Notes under the pieces: generated by a model
Databases searched by the model: none
What the model was told of the DNA's origin: nothing
Seen by the model: only the letters and a program-made list of their open reading frames with translations
NCBI GenBank assembly: GCA_024811115.1
Contig: JAKOGH010000624.1
Location: 1 to 19,730, forward strand
Origin: Terana coerulea
Taxonomy: Eukaryota; Basidiomycota; Agaricomycetes; Polyporales; Phanerochaetaceae
Reading direction: 5' to 3'
DNA: 19,730 nt
In this document: piece by piece, positions 9,154 to 19,086 of the stretch
Layout: each line of letters starts with the position of its first letter
Numbering within the stretch: position 1 is the stretch's first letter
Position numbers and translations under genes: made by a program

Positions 9154-11242
9154 ATGGATTCTAGTCTCACGACCAAGTACGTATATTGGTAGCTCGCCCG
9201 CGTTTCGTTCCTTGACAATGTCTTTCTAGGCTACGGTTCTACTTTATGTACCGTATGAAACTGAAGAGGGGGTGTCGAGGTATGAGGCTGCATCCCCGGG
9301 CCTCATCACGACGCTCATCGTACTGCGGCAGGTGATCTTCGACCGCAACCACCTCGTAGCGGGAATAAGAGGTCATCCTCCAATAGTCAAAGTCTGTAAC
9401 ATCCTTATCATACGTAGACGGCACCCACTCACCCTGCTTACAGGGCCGCCTCTACGGCACAATCGACGTCCCCGCTTCGCTTTACCAACTCGAACCCCGC
9501 GCCTCTTCATCCAGGCTACATCCGGGCGGTGACCGTCTCTCAGCACGGGAACGCACCACAAGCACCACAAGCACCGCCTCGGCGTCGACGCAGTCGTCCT
9601 TCGCCCTCGTCTCCGGCTCCGAACTTGAGCTCTCGAGCTCCTTCGCCGCGTCCCTCGGAGAGGGTGGCTTCTTCTCTGACTTCGACTCTTCCTTCTCGTC
9701 ACCCGCGCTCAGCTCCCCTGTCTCCATACCCGAAGAGCAACTGCCAGGCTTTCCCGCTGCACGCCACATCGACGCCTGCGCGGAGACGAGTGGGCCGATT
9801 TACGACGAATGCGGGGAGCCACCCGGTGTCGCCACATACAGTCAGTCAGCCGTTCCGGCCGGGTAGCATGGCGTCCAGCGCATCCTCGCTCGAGAGCCTG
9901 CACACAGGTGCGACGCGCCTGTTGACCATTCATCTGGAGAAGGCGGAGAGCATGATTTGGCCGGGCCTCGTCGTCGGGCCTGTGCCAGAATCCGTGAGCC
10001 CAGTGGATGCGGCGACCTACCCCTGGCCGCAGACCTGGTCCGCGGAAGGACAGTACAACATGGATGCAACAAGCTTAGCACTTCTTGCCCTAGAATTGGC
10101 TGATATTCGAGGAGAAAAGGAGGAAGCGTTCGAGCATTTCGTGTATGTTCTCTCTTCCTACCGTGTTATGGTATACTCATGTATGGTGGTAGCCGAGCAT
10201 GGCATCTCGCACATGTACCCTCTGCGACAATCCGGCTTGCGACACACTATGCTCCGATGCATGCCGTTCCTGCCGCGCTCTTTTCAGCCTCCAGTAGACA
10301 TGGCGCCTCCGCATCAGCAACTACGTCGCCGATCGGTCCATCTTCCAACCCAATAGCTATCCCTGGCGCTTCCACATCGGCCACAACGACGACGGATGAG
10401 GACACGACAATACAGGAGTCAACGCCGACGACATCAACGCTGGCCACGCCTGCTCTGGAGCGAAGACTGTCCCGCGAGGCAGACCCAGAAGCGACGCCCA
10501 TGCCACCGCCCAGCTCAGCGCCGTACACGTCCCAGCTGGGGTTGCAGCACGATGCCGCCTCCGTCTCTTCGTCACCCCCAGCGTTGTCTCCCACCCCCCA
10601 GTGGGACGCTAAGTTATTACCTCGCGTACATTGGCGGCCCGCGCCAGCTCGCGCAACTCTACCTCGAGTCTGGGCTGCTGCATCTCGAAGGTTCGGCAGC
10701 ATCGTTGCTCTCCTCGTCTTATTCCGGCCTCTCCTCGCTGCGCACGCCGACGCTTGCCAGCTCGACCGCGTACGAAGCACAGGGTTACAACCATGGCGGC
10801 GCGCAGGGACCGGGTGCAGGCGGGCAGGATGCGTGGGCTCACGATCATGCACATGCGCGGCGATTGTTTGCGCTGGCGCGCGAACTCGATCATACACTCG
10901 ACGTGCCGCTACTCCAGCCATCTGCGCCGACGTCTGAGCCGGATAGCAACGGTTCGCCAGTGCTGCCCGGTGACGCACACGCCCCTTCTGCGGCGCGGAC
11001 GCGGCATGCAGAGCGCGACGGCGGGGATGCGCGGCAGGTTCGCCGGCGGCGCAAGGAAGCCCAGGAGGCGAGTGCAAGTGCGCTGGAGAAGGACCTCGCG
11101 CGGTCGCGCACGGAAGAGGGGCGTAGACGACGATAATACGTGGTATCTGTACTTGCCAGGGCTCGTTGGAGCGGGCACGGCGGCGCTTCTTGTGGTCGGC
11201 TTCTTGAGCTTCTCGAATTGGCGGAAAGGGCAGGGGACTTGA
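9154..11242 (+). CDS. Uncharacterised tail-anchored membrane protein, helical (Sel1/TPR-like) core, two apparent frame breaks
   Basis: I do not recognise the family. A coding frame runs from an acceptor at 9443 (GRLYGTIDVPASLYQL) through Ser/Thr-rich sequence to 9840, then by a probable intron 9841-9907 to LTIHLEKAESMIWPGLVVGPVPES and SLALLALELADIRGEKEEAFEHF. The clear intron 10143-10192 leads to VRAWHLAHVPSATIRLATHYAP, a Sel1/TPR-like helix pair. After low-complexity sequence come YYLAYIGGPRQLAQLYLESG and a charged coiled coil. The end is WYLYLPGLVGAGTAALLVVG plus FLSFSNWRKGQGT, one C-terminal TM helix with a short basic tail, as in tail-anchored proteins. Frame changes near 10614 (one extra T, or a 70-nt intron ending at 10600) and at the GGGG run 11118-11121 look like indels. 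Exons before 9444 are uncertain; 9154 is the likely ATG, with an intron 9178-9228 (GTACGT...CTAG). The basic tail hints at the mitochondrial outer or peroxisomal membrane. Confidence 0.6.
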
Positions 11243-12026
11243 TGTGGCATGATGGGCTTATTGGCAGGGTATGAGCGATGGAAGGTTTGCTTTGGTTGGG
11301 TCTTTCTGCCGTTTTCAGTATTGTAGCGTAAATGCTAAAATTAAATTTTGAGAATCATGCACTCCTCCAGTTCATCTAAGGTTCCTCCGAATCCTCGAGC
11401 CTCAAGACGCTTGCAAGACACTCCGCCGCCTACCGTAGTGATTCGTGAACACTTTCCTAAATGAGATTATAACGCGGCCCTGGCAGCATTATGGCGTTCA
11501 TGTGCACATGGCTTTGAACCTAGCAGGTCCAAGTTGCAATCTCCAAGTGTATATTTAGGTGTTTCGACACTGCGAAATATGGCCTGTCAGCGCACTATCT
11601 TCTTCGCTTTGCGGGACAATGCAGCCGGAGTACTGACTTAAGAACACAGCGACTTCAACTGAACTATGGTTTACAGGAGTAACAAAGTGCATAGTGAAAT
11701 TGATTATACAGACAGTTCCTCAACAGATGACTGTGACAGGCAGCCCCGGGCTATATTTCTCGGGCTCCGCTCTGAGACTTGCCTGCTATCCCTTATCTCC
11801 TACTACGCAAGGAGGTTAGACCATAGACCGAGCCAACGCATTCCGAGCACACTCACCTCAGGCGAGGATGCCTCTTCATCCGAACTGTCGCTGTCAACGA
11901 ACGACGCTGGCTGTGATCCATCCAAGATGCCTCTCAGCGACAGCATAGTCCTCAGAGTGTATGCCGCGCTGCACGGCGCTGGGCACGTGACAGGTTGCCT
12001 GACCTCCCCTACACGGTGAGCAACCG
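11243..12026. other. Intergenic region between convergent genes; possible extra exon on the minus strand
   Basis: The first 400 bp are AT-richer 3'-flanking DNA without a gene. On the minus strand, about 11990-11857 holds an open frame ending in an acidic run (DSDSSDEEASSPE) immediately before a GTGAGT donor (11856). That suggests a further exon of the small CPKC gene upstream of it. The junction is unresolved because several introns would connect the frames. A CACGTG E-box is at 11984-11989. Confidence 0.4.
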
Positions 12027-12420
12027 CTACTCCATCCCCATCCGAACCTGTAGTGTCTTCAATGGTCCGACACCTGGGATCAAGAACCTCTCGCTCTCGG
12101 GAGCAGCCTTCTGCACGATATCGCTGGCTCCCAGCGGTAAGCGGAGAAAGATGTCTCCCTCGTGTCGCTCATACTTCATTGAAGCGACAGCAGGCTGGAT
12201 GGGTACATTTGACGGTATGAACGTGACGTTCACTTCGTGGGGATTTCCGCATTTTGGGCAACGAGCACGGACAATGAGAGTGCAGTTGGACACAATACAC
12301 CCCAGGGTAGCAGCCTGAGGAGGAGGTGGAAGCCTGGCGATGGAAGGGGAGTAATGAACCTAGTTGCGAGGTCAAGGTGAGATAGAATAACAGCAGACAA
12401 CGACGCACCACATCAACCAT
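12027..12420 (-). CDS. Small hypothetical protein with CPKC motif
   Basis: Not a family I recognise. Exon 1 is only 12 nt (12420-12409, MVDV) in a good ATGG context. Intron 12408-12360 is 49 nt, with donor GTGCGT, a TTGAC branch site and an ACTAG acceptor. Exon 2 (12359-12027) reads VHYSPSIARLPPPPQAATLG, then TLIVRARCPKCGNPHEVNV, then GDIFLRLPLGASDIVQKAAP, and stops at TAG, for 114 residues. The single CPKC plus a nearby His could be half of a zinc ribbon; a second Cys pair is not seen in this exon. An alternative intron (for example 12075-12027) would skip the stop and lead into an acidic tail on the same strand, so the real protein may be longer. Confidence 0.4.
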
Positions 12421-13912
12421 TGCAAAAATATCAATCGTTCCAAGGAGGAGTAGAGCTGGTGGAAACGGTGAGTCTGGGGCTTAGCTGCTGAACGGCCAGT
12501 GACCGTGTTATACTCTTCTTTTATCCTTCATAGGGCGCTAACGGGACCTTCGCAAAGATGACTTGTATTGGTAAGGCGTTCGGACCTGCTCGCGCTGCCG
12601 CGTTCGTGGAGGTTGAACAACCTACCAAACCCCGAAGGCGGCCTGTAGGTTGCAAGGTGGCAGGATTCTTTCGGGCAGGGACAGGGGAGTAGGAGGACCG
12701 CCAGTGTTCAGATCCACGATGAATGCGACAGTCGGACGCGTTGGACAATTCAACTTTATCGCGAAATAGATCTAGAAGAGGCCAATATGAGATGTAACGG
12801 CATGGACTGCAACATGGAAGGAGGTTCAGTACCTGCTGCCTTCCCCTTCTCGGAAACACCGCGCACTGCGATAAAGCACAAGAAGATTACAGCGTCCTGC
12901 GCCACGGATCGTCGTCCACTTGATTATGGTAAAGTACCCGAATCTATTGAAAGTTAGGTGCGCTGTAGCAAGTGACGGAAATGAAGAAGGTTGGCGGCTG
13001 ATCTAGTAGCGTGGTGCCGGTGTCCGTACAGGGTCTGGATAATCCGTGCTAAGAGACGGCTGCAATACGACAGGAAACCGCAAGATCCAAGCCAAGGGTC
13101 CTCGCTGGCTGTAGAAGACGACAAGGTTGAACACGACGTTTGGGCATGTTAGATAATGCAACGTGCCGTTGCAGCGAACAACAGCGCAAGGTATAGGAGA
13201 ATACATACTCCATTCGGTGGCATGAGAGGGGGCCGACAGACGACCGTGCATGCCCGACCATCTGCTAAGCTAGGAACCAAGGGGAGCGCAGGAATTAAGC
13301 GCCCAACCCAATGTGGGGGGGAGAGGGGTGGGGTCGGGCAACAAGACGAGCCTGCTTATTTACGTGCTCACAGCACACCTATAACATAGTGAATAGACGT
13401 CGGTAAGCTTCTTATTCTACTCGACTCACCCGCGACCGTGGTGGCAACTGGGTGACTTCCACTTCAACGCGACTCTAGTCTCCAGTGCAGACCAGAAAAG
13501 GAAGGAGTACCATCGTTTCCTACCGCGACTCCGAGTCGGACGGTTTTAGCGCTTAGCGCTTCAGCGTCTAGCTGCTTAAGAATTACTGATCGTGGGAATC
13601 AGGTAAGTAACAAAGCTACGTGCTGCTTGGATAGAAGCTTAATGATGAGTTAGAGCTGGTGCCGGTGTTCAAACATCTATAGTTGTACAGTTCAGAAGTC
13701 TAGATGTAAAATGTTTGGATAGGCGTGTCTGAGATAAGACTACAAGCATGCCGCTCCGATGAGCACTCATCCATCTGGTCGATTAATACAACATTAATCT
13801 GCGATAATGGTCCACACAACAACACTCGACCCCCGGGGAGCTCACTGAGATAACTGCCCGAATAGACTGATCAGCTTTCCTTCAACATAAGGAACATAAT
13901 CGGGTAACTGAC
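12421..13912. other. Unresolved region with minus-strand gene-like fragments
   Basis: No gene can be modelled with confidence. On the minus strand, an ATG at 13223 gives MPPNGVCILLYLALLFAATA, a good signal-peptide or TM start, but the frame closes after 24 codons. About 12935-12520 has open frames (QDAVIFLCFIAVRGVSEKGK) followed by a plausible 61-nt intron (GTACTG...TTCTAG) and DLFRDKVELSNAS. These could be exons of a small membrane or secreted protein, or relics. The part 13390-13900 is less GC-rich and I see nothing in it. Confidence 0.35.
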
Positions 13913-15563
13913 CTATGTGTTGTCGATCTGTGCATCTGGACCCATGCCTTCAAGTTTACTTGGTCTCTCCCCTAGTATGACATCCGATGCGCCACAGTAT
14001 CTGTCCATGTGAGAAACGTCGCAACCTTCGCTGGTTGTCTGATGTGCGTGTGCGGCGGGATGAGAGAAAGAGGATAGCCCGACAAGCTGCGACCCGTTGG
14101 TCTGAGACATCCCTTGAATGGCTGCCTGACGGAGGTCGAGGATCAATCGCGATATGAGAATGGCCGTGATTCTGCGCAGAGATTAGCGGTTGGCAACTTC
14201 ATTAACACCTGTGATGAACGCACGTGCATATGAACGAAAGGAGGTAAGATCCTCCCTGAAGGATCATCAGTGCTCGAGTTCGACACGAGGGTCGTACAGG
14301 TTTGCGTACCGAGAAATAGAAGATGACAAGCTGAAGAGTGTTGAGCGCAAGCACAGTTCTGCACACTGCCAGTGAGGGACGCCCTGAGCAGCAGGGAGGT
14401 TGGCATGTTGGCTTACAAGAAATAGAACGTGCCTGCCAAATTTGTGTGTTACACGGCGGTAATAGGTTACGGATCAATTTGTGCGACGTACCGTCACGGA
14501 TGAGCAAGCTTGTGATAGGCGTGGTCACTTGTGCTTTGATGGCATCCCTGTGGTGGCGGACTGTCTTCAGCAAGGTGGCGGCAAGGACAAGCGCGTCGGA
14601 GAGTATGGTGGCCGCTCGCGCTGCGATGGTTACTATGAAATATATGCCATGAATTTCTTCCAACCAAAATAGAGCTTGTATGACGTACTTCTGAGCATGA
14701 TTGTATGAGTTTATGAGGATACAATATGGATGATGTTGGCATACCGGATCCGTACATATGCTGGCAGCTCGATTGGCGCAACGCATGCCGCAACTGCTAT
14801 AGTCGTTGTGATGGCTCTACTGTTTGCGAAGTTGACCTGGTGCACCTCATGAGATGAGAATCCGGACGGCTGAAAGACGACGTACGATGTTCACTGCCAC
14901 CTGCACCAGGTCGAGAGCCAATACGACCAGAGCAAGTGGGATCTGGCGATTCCACAAAACGTACACCCGCAACGCGGAACAGACTGCCATACGATGAGAA
15001 CCCCCACGCTCAACACAAAGTGGAGCACTCACCGCCAAATGTGAATGTCAACAGCAATATCACGCCTTGCGTGGTCCGTGTTGCGACCTCACAGCTAGTT
15101 ATCCCATGAATGAAGATATTGATGTCGTACGAGGGCGGAAGACAGACCTCTGAAATGAACAGATCGGTTATATGCTCTCATACTAACAGCCACGAAGGAC
15201 GTACCTGCTGGCTTTGGACGTAGCCAGATATGACACCGAGTAGTCCGTATAGCAAGGCAGCGTAACGATTCATCGCAAATATAACGGTCACAACAGAGAA
15301 CCGATGTTGCCAGATCAAAGAAATCTCGTCTCCAACTGTGATGGCATACTCATAGCCTATGAGGGCTATCCTGGACCGTTAGAGGACAAGGCGCGTTACG
15401 AGTACTGCGGACGTACCAAGCATCGCACCGCTAACATAGTTCTGCACCACGCTATTGTCGTGCAATTTAATGACGCAATACGTGAGCTACACTGGTGTGC
15501 TCACGCTTCACCGGCGAAGGTTGCAGGATCCGAAAGGATCGTCCGGGGCGACGGTTCAAACAT
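13913..15563 (-). CDS. DUF6533 domain-containing 7-TM-like membrane protein
   Basis: Member of a large Agaricomycete family of integral membrane proteins of unknown role, with GPCR-like topology. Exons are 15563-15505, 15451-15417, 15365-15205, 15147-15033, 14983-14886, 14816-14745, 14690-14492, 14432-14417, 14358-14310, 14255-14209 and 14171-13913. They sum to exactly 370 codons. The DUF6533 signature is clear: VVQNYVSGAMLALIGYEYAI, TVGDEISLIWQHRFSVVTVI, FAMNRYAALLYGLLGVI. Later helices are VILLLTFTFG, SALRVYVLWNRQIPLALVVL, IVTIAARAATILSDALVLAA, TSLLIRDG/TFYFL/TVLALNTLQLVIFYF and ITAILISRLILDLRQAA, with a hydrophilic C-tail of about 65 residues. The frame is intact. The acceptor for exon 3 (15366) is preferred over one 5 nt earlier because only it keeps the reading frame. 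Exons 5/6 and 9/10 are the least certain. Confidence 0.88.
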
Positions 15564-16706
15564 GGCTCGGCGCGATGTGCTGGAGGAAGATGCAGTGAGG
15601 CTATCCGACCAAAGGCCCTTGAAATACATGGCTCTCCCCTCTCGCACTGACCTGCGGGGTTGCAACAAGGTACCGTGAAGGAAATCGTGAATTCAGCTAC
15701 ATCATGCATGGACTGTGGCGAAAGGGCTGTGTGCACTAGCAGTTTGCGCCAAAGCGCGATTGAAGCGCGAGGTCGCAAGGGTCCTGTGGCTTCAGAGGAC
15801 GACAGCGTCCTCATCGATCATCGTGCATGACCAGATGTCGCGGCACTAGGGGCAGGATCGCAGTGGCGTGTACGAAAGAGACCGGTTCAGGAGGATGAAG
15901 CGACGATAGCTGTCGATGGCATCCGCCTGTGGACCAAGAACAAAGTTCAGATCATGCAATGTCAGAAGCACAAGACCCTACGGCACTGTGCACCACCGCC
16001 ACACTCCGCCCTGTGGCGGAAATAGAGGCTCTCACGATCAATCCAGGAGGGTTTTCTGCACTTGCCCCGCAGGCGCGGCGCGATAGGAAGAGAGCGAAGT
16101 GCTTGGGCGGATGCGGCAGCTCACAGCTCTTGTCCCTTCGTCTGCATGCCGGCGTTGTGTCGCAGGGACGGCCACCCAGCTAAGTCAGGCACCCTGACGT
16201 TGACCATCACGGTGGCGTTTGTCCGCGTTCTGGCGGCTGTAGGTATGTGGAACCCAAGTAGACGACAGCACACCTTGGAGTTTTGCGGTCAAGGCACGTA
16301 CGTCGTACATCCCCCTGACGCACTCTGCTGCATGCTATCCTTAGTCGCAACCCATGTGACGCAAGCATAAGCGCACCTCAAGCATTTGGCCTGACCGCCG
16401 TCCGCTCTCCTATCGCAGCTGGAAATCGTGACACTCTTCTACCGAGAATTGTTTCTGCCGCGCGGTTCCTCAGGGCCACAAATAAGCCGCTCCTACAGAG
16501 AGCGTGGTGATAATATGCGCGTAGCTAGAGCATAGGACGGTAAATTTCTCCATGTTCGGATCTGACTTAAATGCTGGTTCGTCTTGCTTGTTGACTTTGA
16601 CTGTCTGGATATTGGCCGAACGGGGCTGCCCGTCTTTCGGCGGAGTCTTGTTTTGACCGGAGCCCATGTCATCGTATTCCCGCTACGTGAGATATCCCCA
16701 TTGTTC
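15564..16706. other. Intergenic region, no supported gene
   Basis: About 1.1 kb upstream of the DUF6533 gene. The near part (15564 to about 15900) should contain its promoter; no TATA box is evident. Open frames on both strands (for example 15929-16183 plus, 16667-16470 minus) lack introns, motifs and good start contexts. The minus one (MGSGQNKTPPKDGQPRSAN) could be a downstream remnant of the broken gene at 16707-17262. Confidence 0.4.
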
Positions 16707-17262
16707 CTATCGCAAAAACACTCGCTCCTGATCAAACTGGCCGTCAACATTTTCTCCTAAGCTTTCATAAAGGTATTTCACCTCGTAGATTAGGATTGGC
16801 ACACCTCTCGACATCTCAAAGCGCCCTTCAGGAACTTGCATAATGTGAACGTCATGGGGGTAACCTGAAACAAGTCCTTAGTTAAACTGTCCATTTCTTT
16901 GTATATTTTTGGCTTACGTTTCGAGCAAACGATGTCCGCCTTGACGCGAGGTTTTCAGAGGGCAGCTTGTTACTCGACATGGTTCGTGCGCCGTGCCTGA
17001 CGTCGAGCTGTCGCTCGCACATGCACAAGAGAACTCGGGGCCAAAGACTGGGCCATGGGACACACGAGCGAACGGAAGAAAGCCAGGACGGCCGCTATAG
17101 CGTGAGCTGCATGACCGGCGGCACACACCATGCTAATCTCAACGCGTTTCGCACCTGCATGACAAAGAAAATATTAACACAAGTGCCAGTGCGTGGACAG
17201 CAGTCTTGCTTACCGGTGCCGGGAATATGGGAATGGCCAGTGCGTGAAAATGGCCGCGGCAT
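16707..17262 (-). pseudogene. Probably broken gene with E-x-K (PD-(D/E)XK-like) segment
   Basis: Two textbook introns mark this as a once-spliced gene. Intron 17213-17155 (GTAAGC...CATGCAG) joins HIPGTG to AKRVEISMVCAAGHAAHAIA. Intron 16917-16865 (GTAAGC, branch CTAAG, TTTCAG) joins KADIVCSK to RYPHDVHIMQVPEGRFE. The last exon continues SRGVPILIYEVKYLYESLGE and stops at 16707. The two halves lie in one frame but are separated by a TAA at 16972-16970 and a TGA at 16957-16955. An extra intron removing both stops (for example ending at 16940) is the alternative. DI followed by PILIYEVK has the D...ExK pattern of restriction-endonuclease-like folds, seen in some fungal N-terminal domains. No specific family is recognised. 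Confidence 0.35.
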
Positions 17263-17660
17263 TGTTGTCTCTCTTGATTAGAATCTGAATGGGTGGTCAA
17301 CGTATGGTATCAACGATCTACGCCGACCTACTCACCGACACTCATTAACCCGGAACAGCAGGGTGGTGGACCGTAAGAATCGTGTAGGAGATAGTGTATA
17401 CTGCGTGTATCTTTGGAAATCGCGCCATGAGAGACCCGTCGTTCAGTAAGACAAAGCGCTAGAAGCATGCCCGCCGAATTGAGCGGCATCGGCTGCCGCA
17501 ACGCCACCACCATCCTCTGCTGATCGCGCCTGCCGGGGCAGTGAGCCTGAATGCCTGCTGCACTGCCAAATGAGTAAGAGGCAATCGTACCGCACAGGGA
17601 CAGAAGCCACGCACGGAGAATGGTGCACTGTACAGCCAGGGCCGATCCGCTGCCAGGCTC

Positions 17661-19086
17661 TCAATTGCGCTGGGCGTTCCGATAGCGTACGGCCCCACCG
17701 GGAGAAGGTGTCATTAGGCTGGCACGCGCTGCGTTAGCCGCCGCGTCGACTGGCAGCGCTGCGGCACGGCCGGTGTGCATACCATACAGTCGTCGTTGCA
17801 ACTTGCGAAGATCCAGGCGTCGAGGAGCGTCGGGATGGCGAGCACCGCGCGCACTCGCGGATGGGCGTGAAAGATACGCCGCGGTCCGCCACAACGTATC
17901 CGAGTTCGGAGTCGGTCTCATGTGGAGGGCTTGGATCATCTCTGGCGAGACCAGGAGTGCCCGGTGTCCGTGCCTCTGCAGTAGGAGGATGTTATTACAT
18001 CAAGCGAGGATGCGCTGCCACTTTACCTGGCTGGCAGTGCCGCTGGGAGCACGAGGACGCCCGCAGCGCCCAGAGACTTCCGCCTCAGGGCTCATCCCAC
18101 CTTACGGGATGAAACCTTGCGAAGCAGCGGACATGACACCGCGCAGTTTCCTTTCCTCGAACGGGCGGTCGTCTGACACGAGCGGCATCCAGAAAGGCGA
18201 CACACGCCGGCATGCACCTTCATAGACTGCAGCGGAGCCGAGCATGCTAGGCTTTGCATGTGCCTTGACGCGGCGGCATGCGAGCGTATCGTACACGGCG
18301 GGCACAGTGTCGCGCACCTCGCTGGCCTGCGGCGAGGCCGCCGCCCTGCCCGAAGACGGTCTCAGTCACCTCACCTCTGCGCACGGAGACACTAGCGCGT
18401 GGCTCCGCGCGTGGCGGCGACAGAACCCTAAGCGTGATGGACGCGCGGGATCAGCGTGGATATGAACGGCAGCCCTGCACGGACGTCAGCAGGCACCGAC
18501 GCCAACGCTGTGCTCTGTGCACTCACTCCGCGTCTGAGTTCCACACTGGGTACGCTACACTGGGCTTGTGAATGCTGCGGTCTGACGAGTGCTGATGGTA
18601 CTTACTGGTGCGCGCAATACACATTCAAGCCTAAACCGCGATGCGCGTCGGGGAAGTATCAAACGTGTACTGCCTCTGGACCCGGGGTGGGTCGTTCGCC
18701 CCTTGGAATCCCTGGATGCATGTATACTTGGGTTATTTCAGTACGGGGCTGTTGCACGGGATCCGTAGTCGTCGTAACTGATGGAGAGTGTGAAAGTATC
18801 AGTTGCGGTGTTCGACGTTGACGTGATGGCAGCAGACCATGGGCAGAACGCGTCCAGCTGGACAGATTCCACTGATCCCAGCGCGCGTCTCACTCACATC
18901 TGTGCTCGCGCCGCCGCGCGGCCCGCCCCCGCCGGAAACACCTTCCTCGCTGCTGTCTCGCACACGAAGGGGCCGCTGTACTAGTGCAGCAGCGGCGCGC
19001 GTCGCCCGGGCGTGATCTCTCCTGCTCAGCACCCCGCCGAGAACGCGCAGGAGCTGGGGATCAGAACGCCAGGGCGCATCAGCCAT
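17661..19086 (-). CDS. Unidentified multi-exon protein, GC-rich
   Basis: No family recognised. The start at 19086 has an optimal GCCATGG context and gives MADAPWRSDPQLLRVLGGVL, an Arg-rich N-terminus. Exon 1 ends at 18898 before a GTGAGT donor. The stretch 18897-18475 is unresolved, with donors at 18605 (GTAAG) and 18526 (GTGAGT). From 18474 a consistent chain reads 18474-18375, 18326-18106, 18042-18027, 17975-17783 and 17728-17661, all introns having canonical ends and compatible phases. Sequences include EVRDTVPAVYDTLACRRVK, MLGSAAVYEGACRRVSPFWM and ALLVSPEMIQALHMRPTP. Because the DNA is GC-rich, other frames stay open too, so the 3' half and the stop are tentative. More GTGAGT/GTAAGC-type junctions continue to about 17200, and the gene may extend further down. 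Confidence 0.35.

Noticed and set aside
9239..9424. Minus-strand open frame with FDYWRMTSYSRYE
   Set aside because: It looks protein-like but has no neighbouring exons on that strand, and it overlaps the 5' part of the plus-strand tail-anchored gene. Kept out, though the 5' exons there are uncertain.
9482..9769. Minus-strand open frame rich in Ser/Glu
   Set aside because: Antisense shadow of the Ser-rich exon of the tail-anchored gene, whose plus-strand frame is supported by introns and downstream conserved-looking blocks.
10530..10600. A 70-nt intron as sole explanation of the frame change before YYLAYIGG
   Set aside because: A GTACAC donor and CCCCAG acceptor do restore the frame, but no branch site is visible and WDAK-YYLAYIGG reads naturally with one base removed. 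Neither model is proven, so it is mentioned only as an alternative.
11666..12019. Plus-strand 117-codon open frame
   Set aside because: It is antisense to the acidic minus-strand exon with a GTGAGT donor, has no intron signals of its own and shows no family motif.
17773..18225. Plus-strand 150-codon open frame
   Set aside because: Arg-rich composition typical of an antisense shadow in GC-rich DNA; the opposite strand has a chain of canonical introns.
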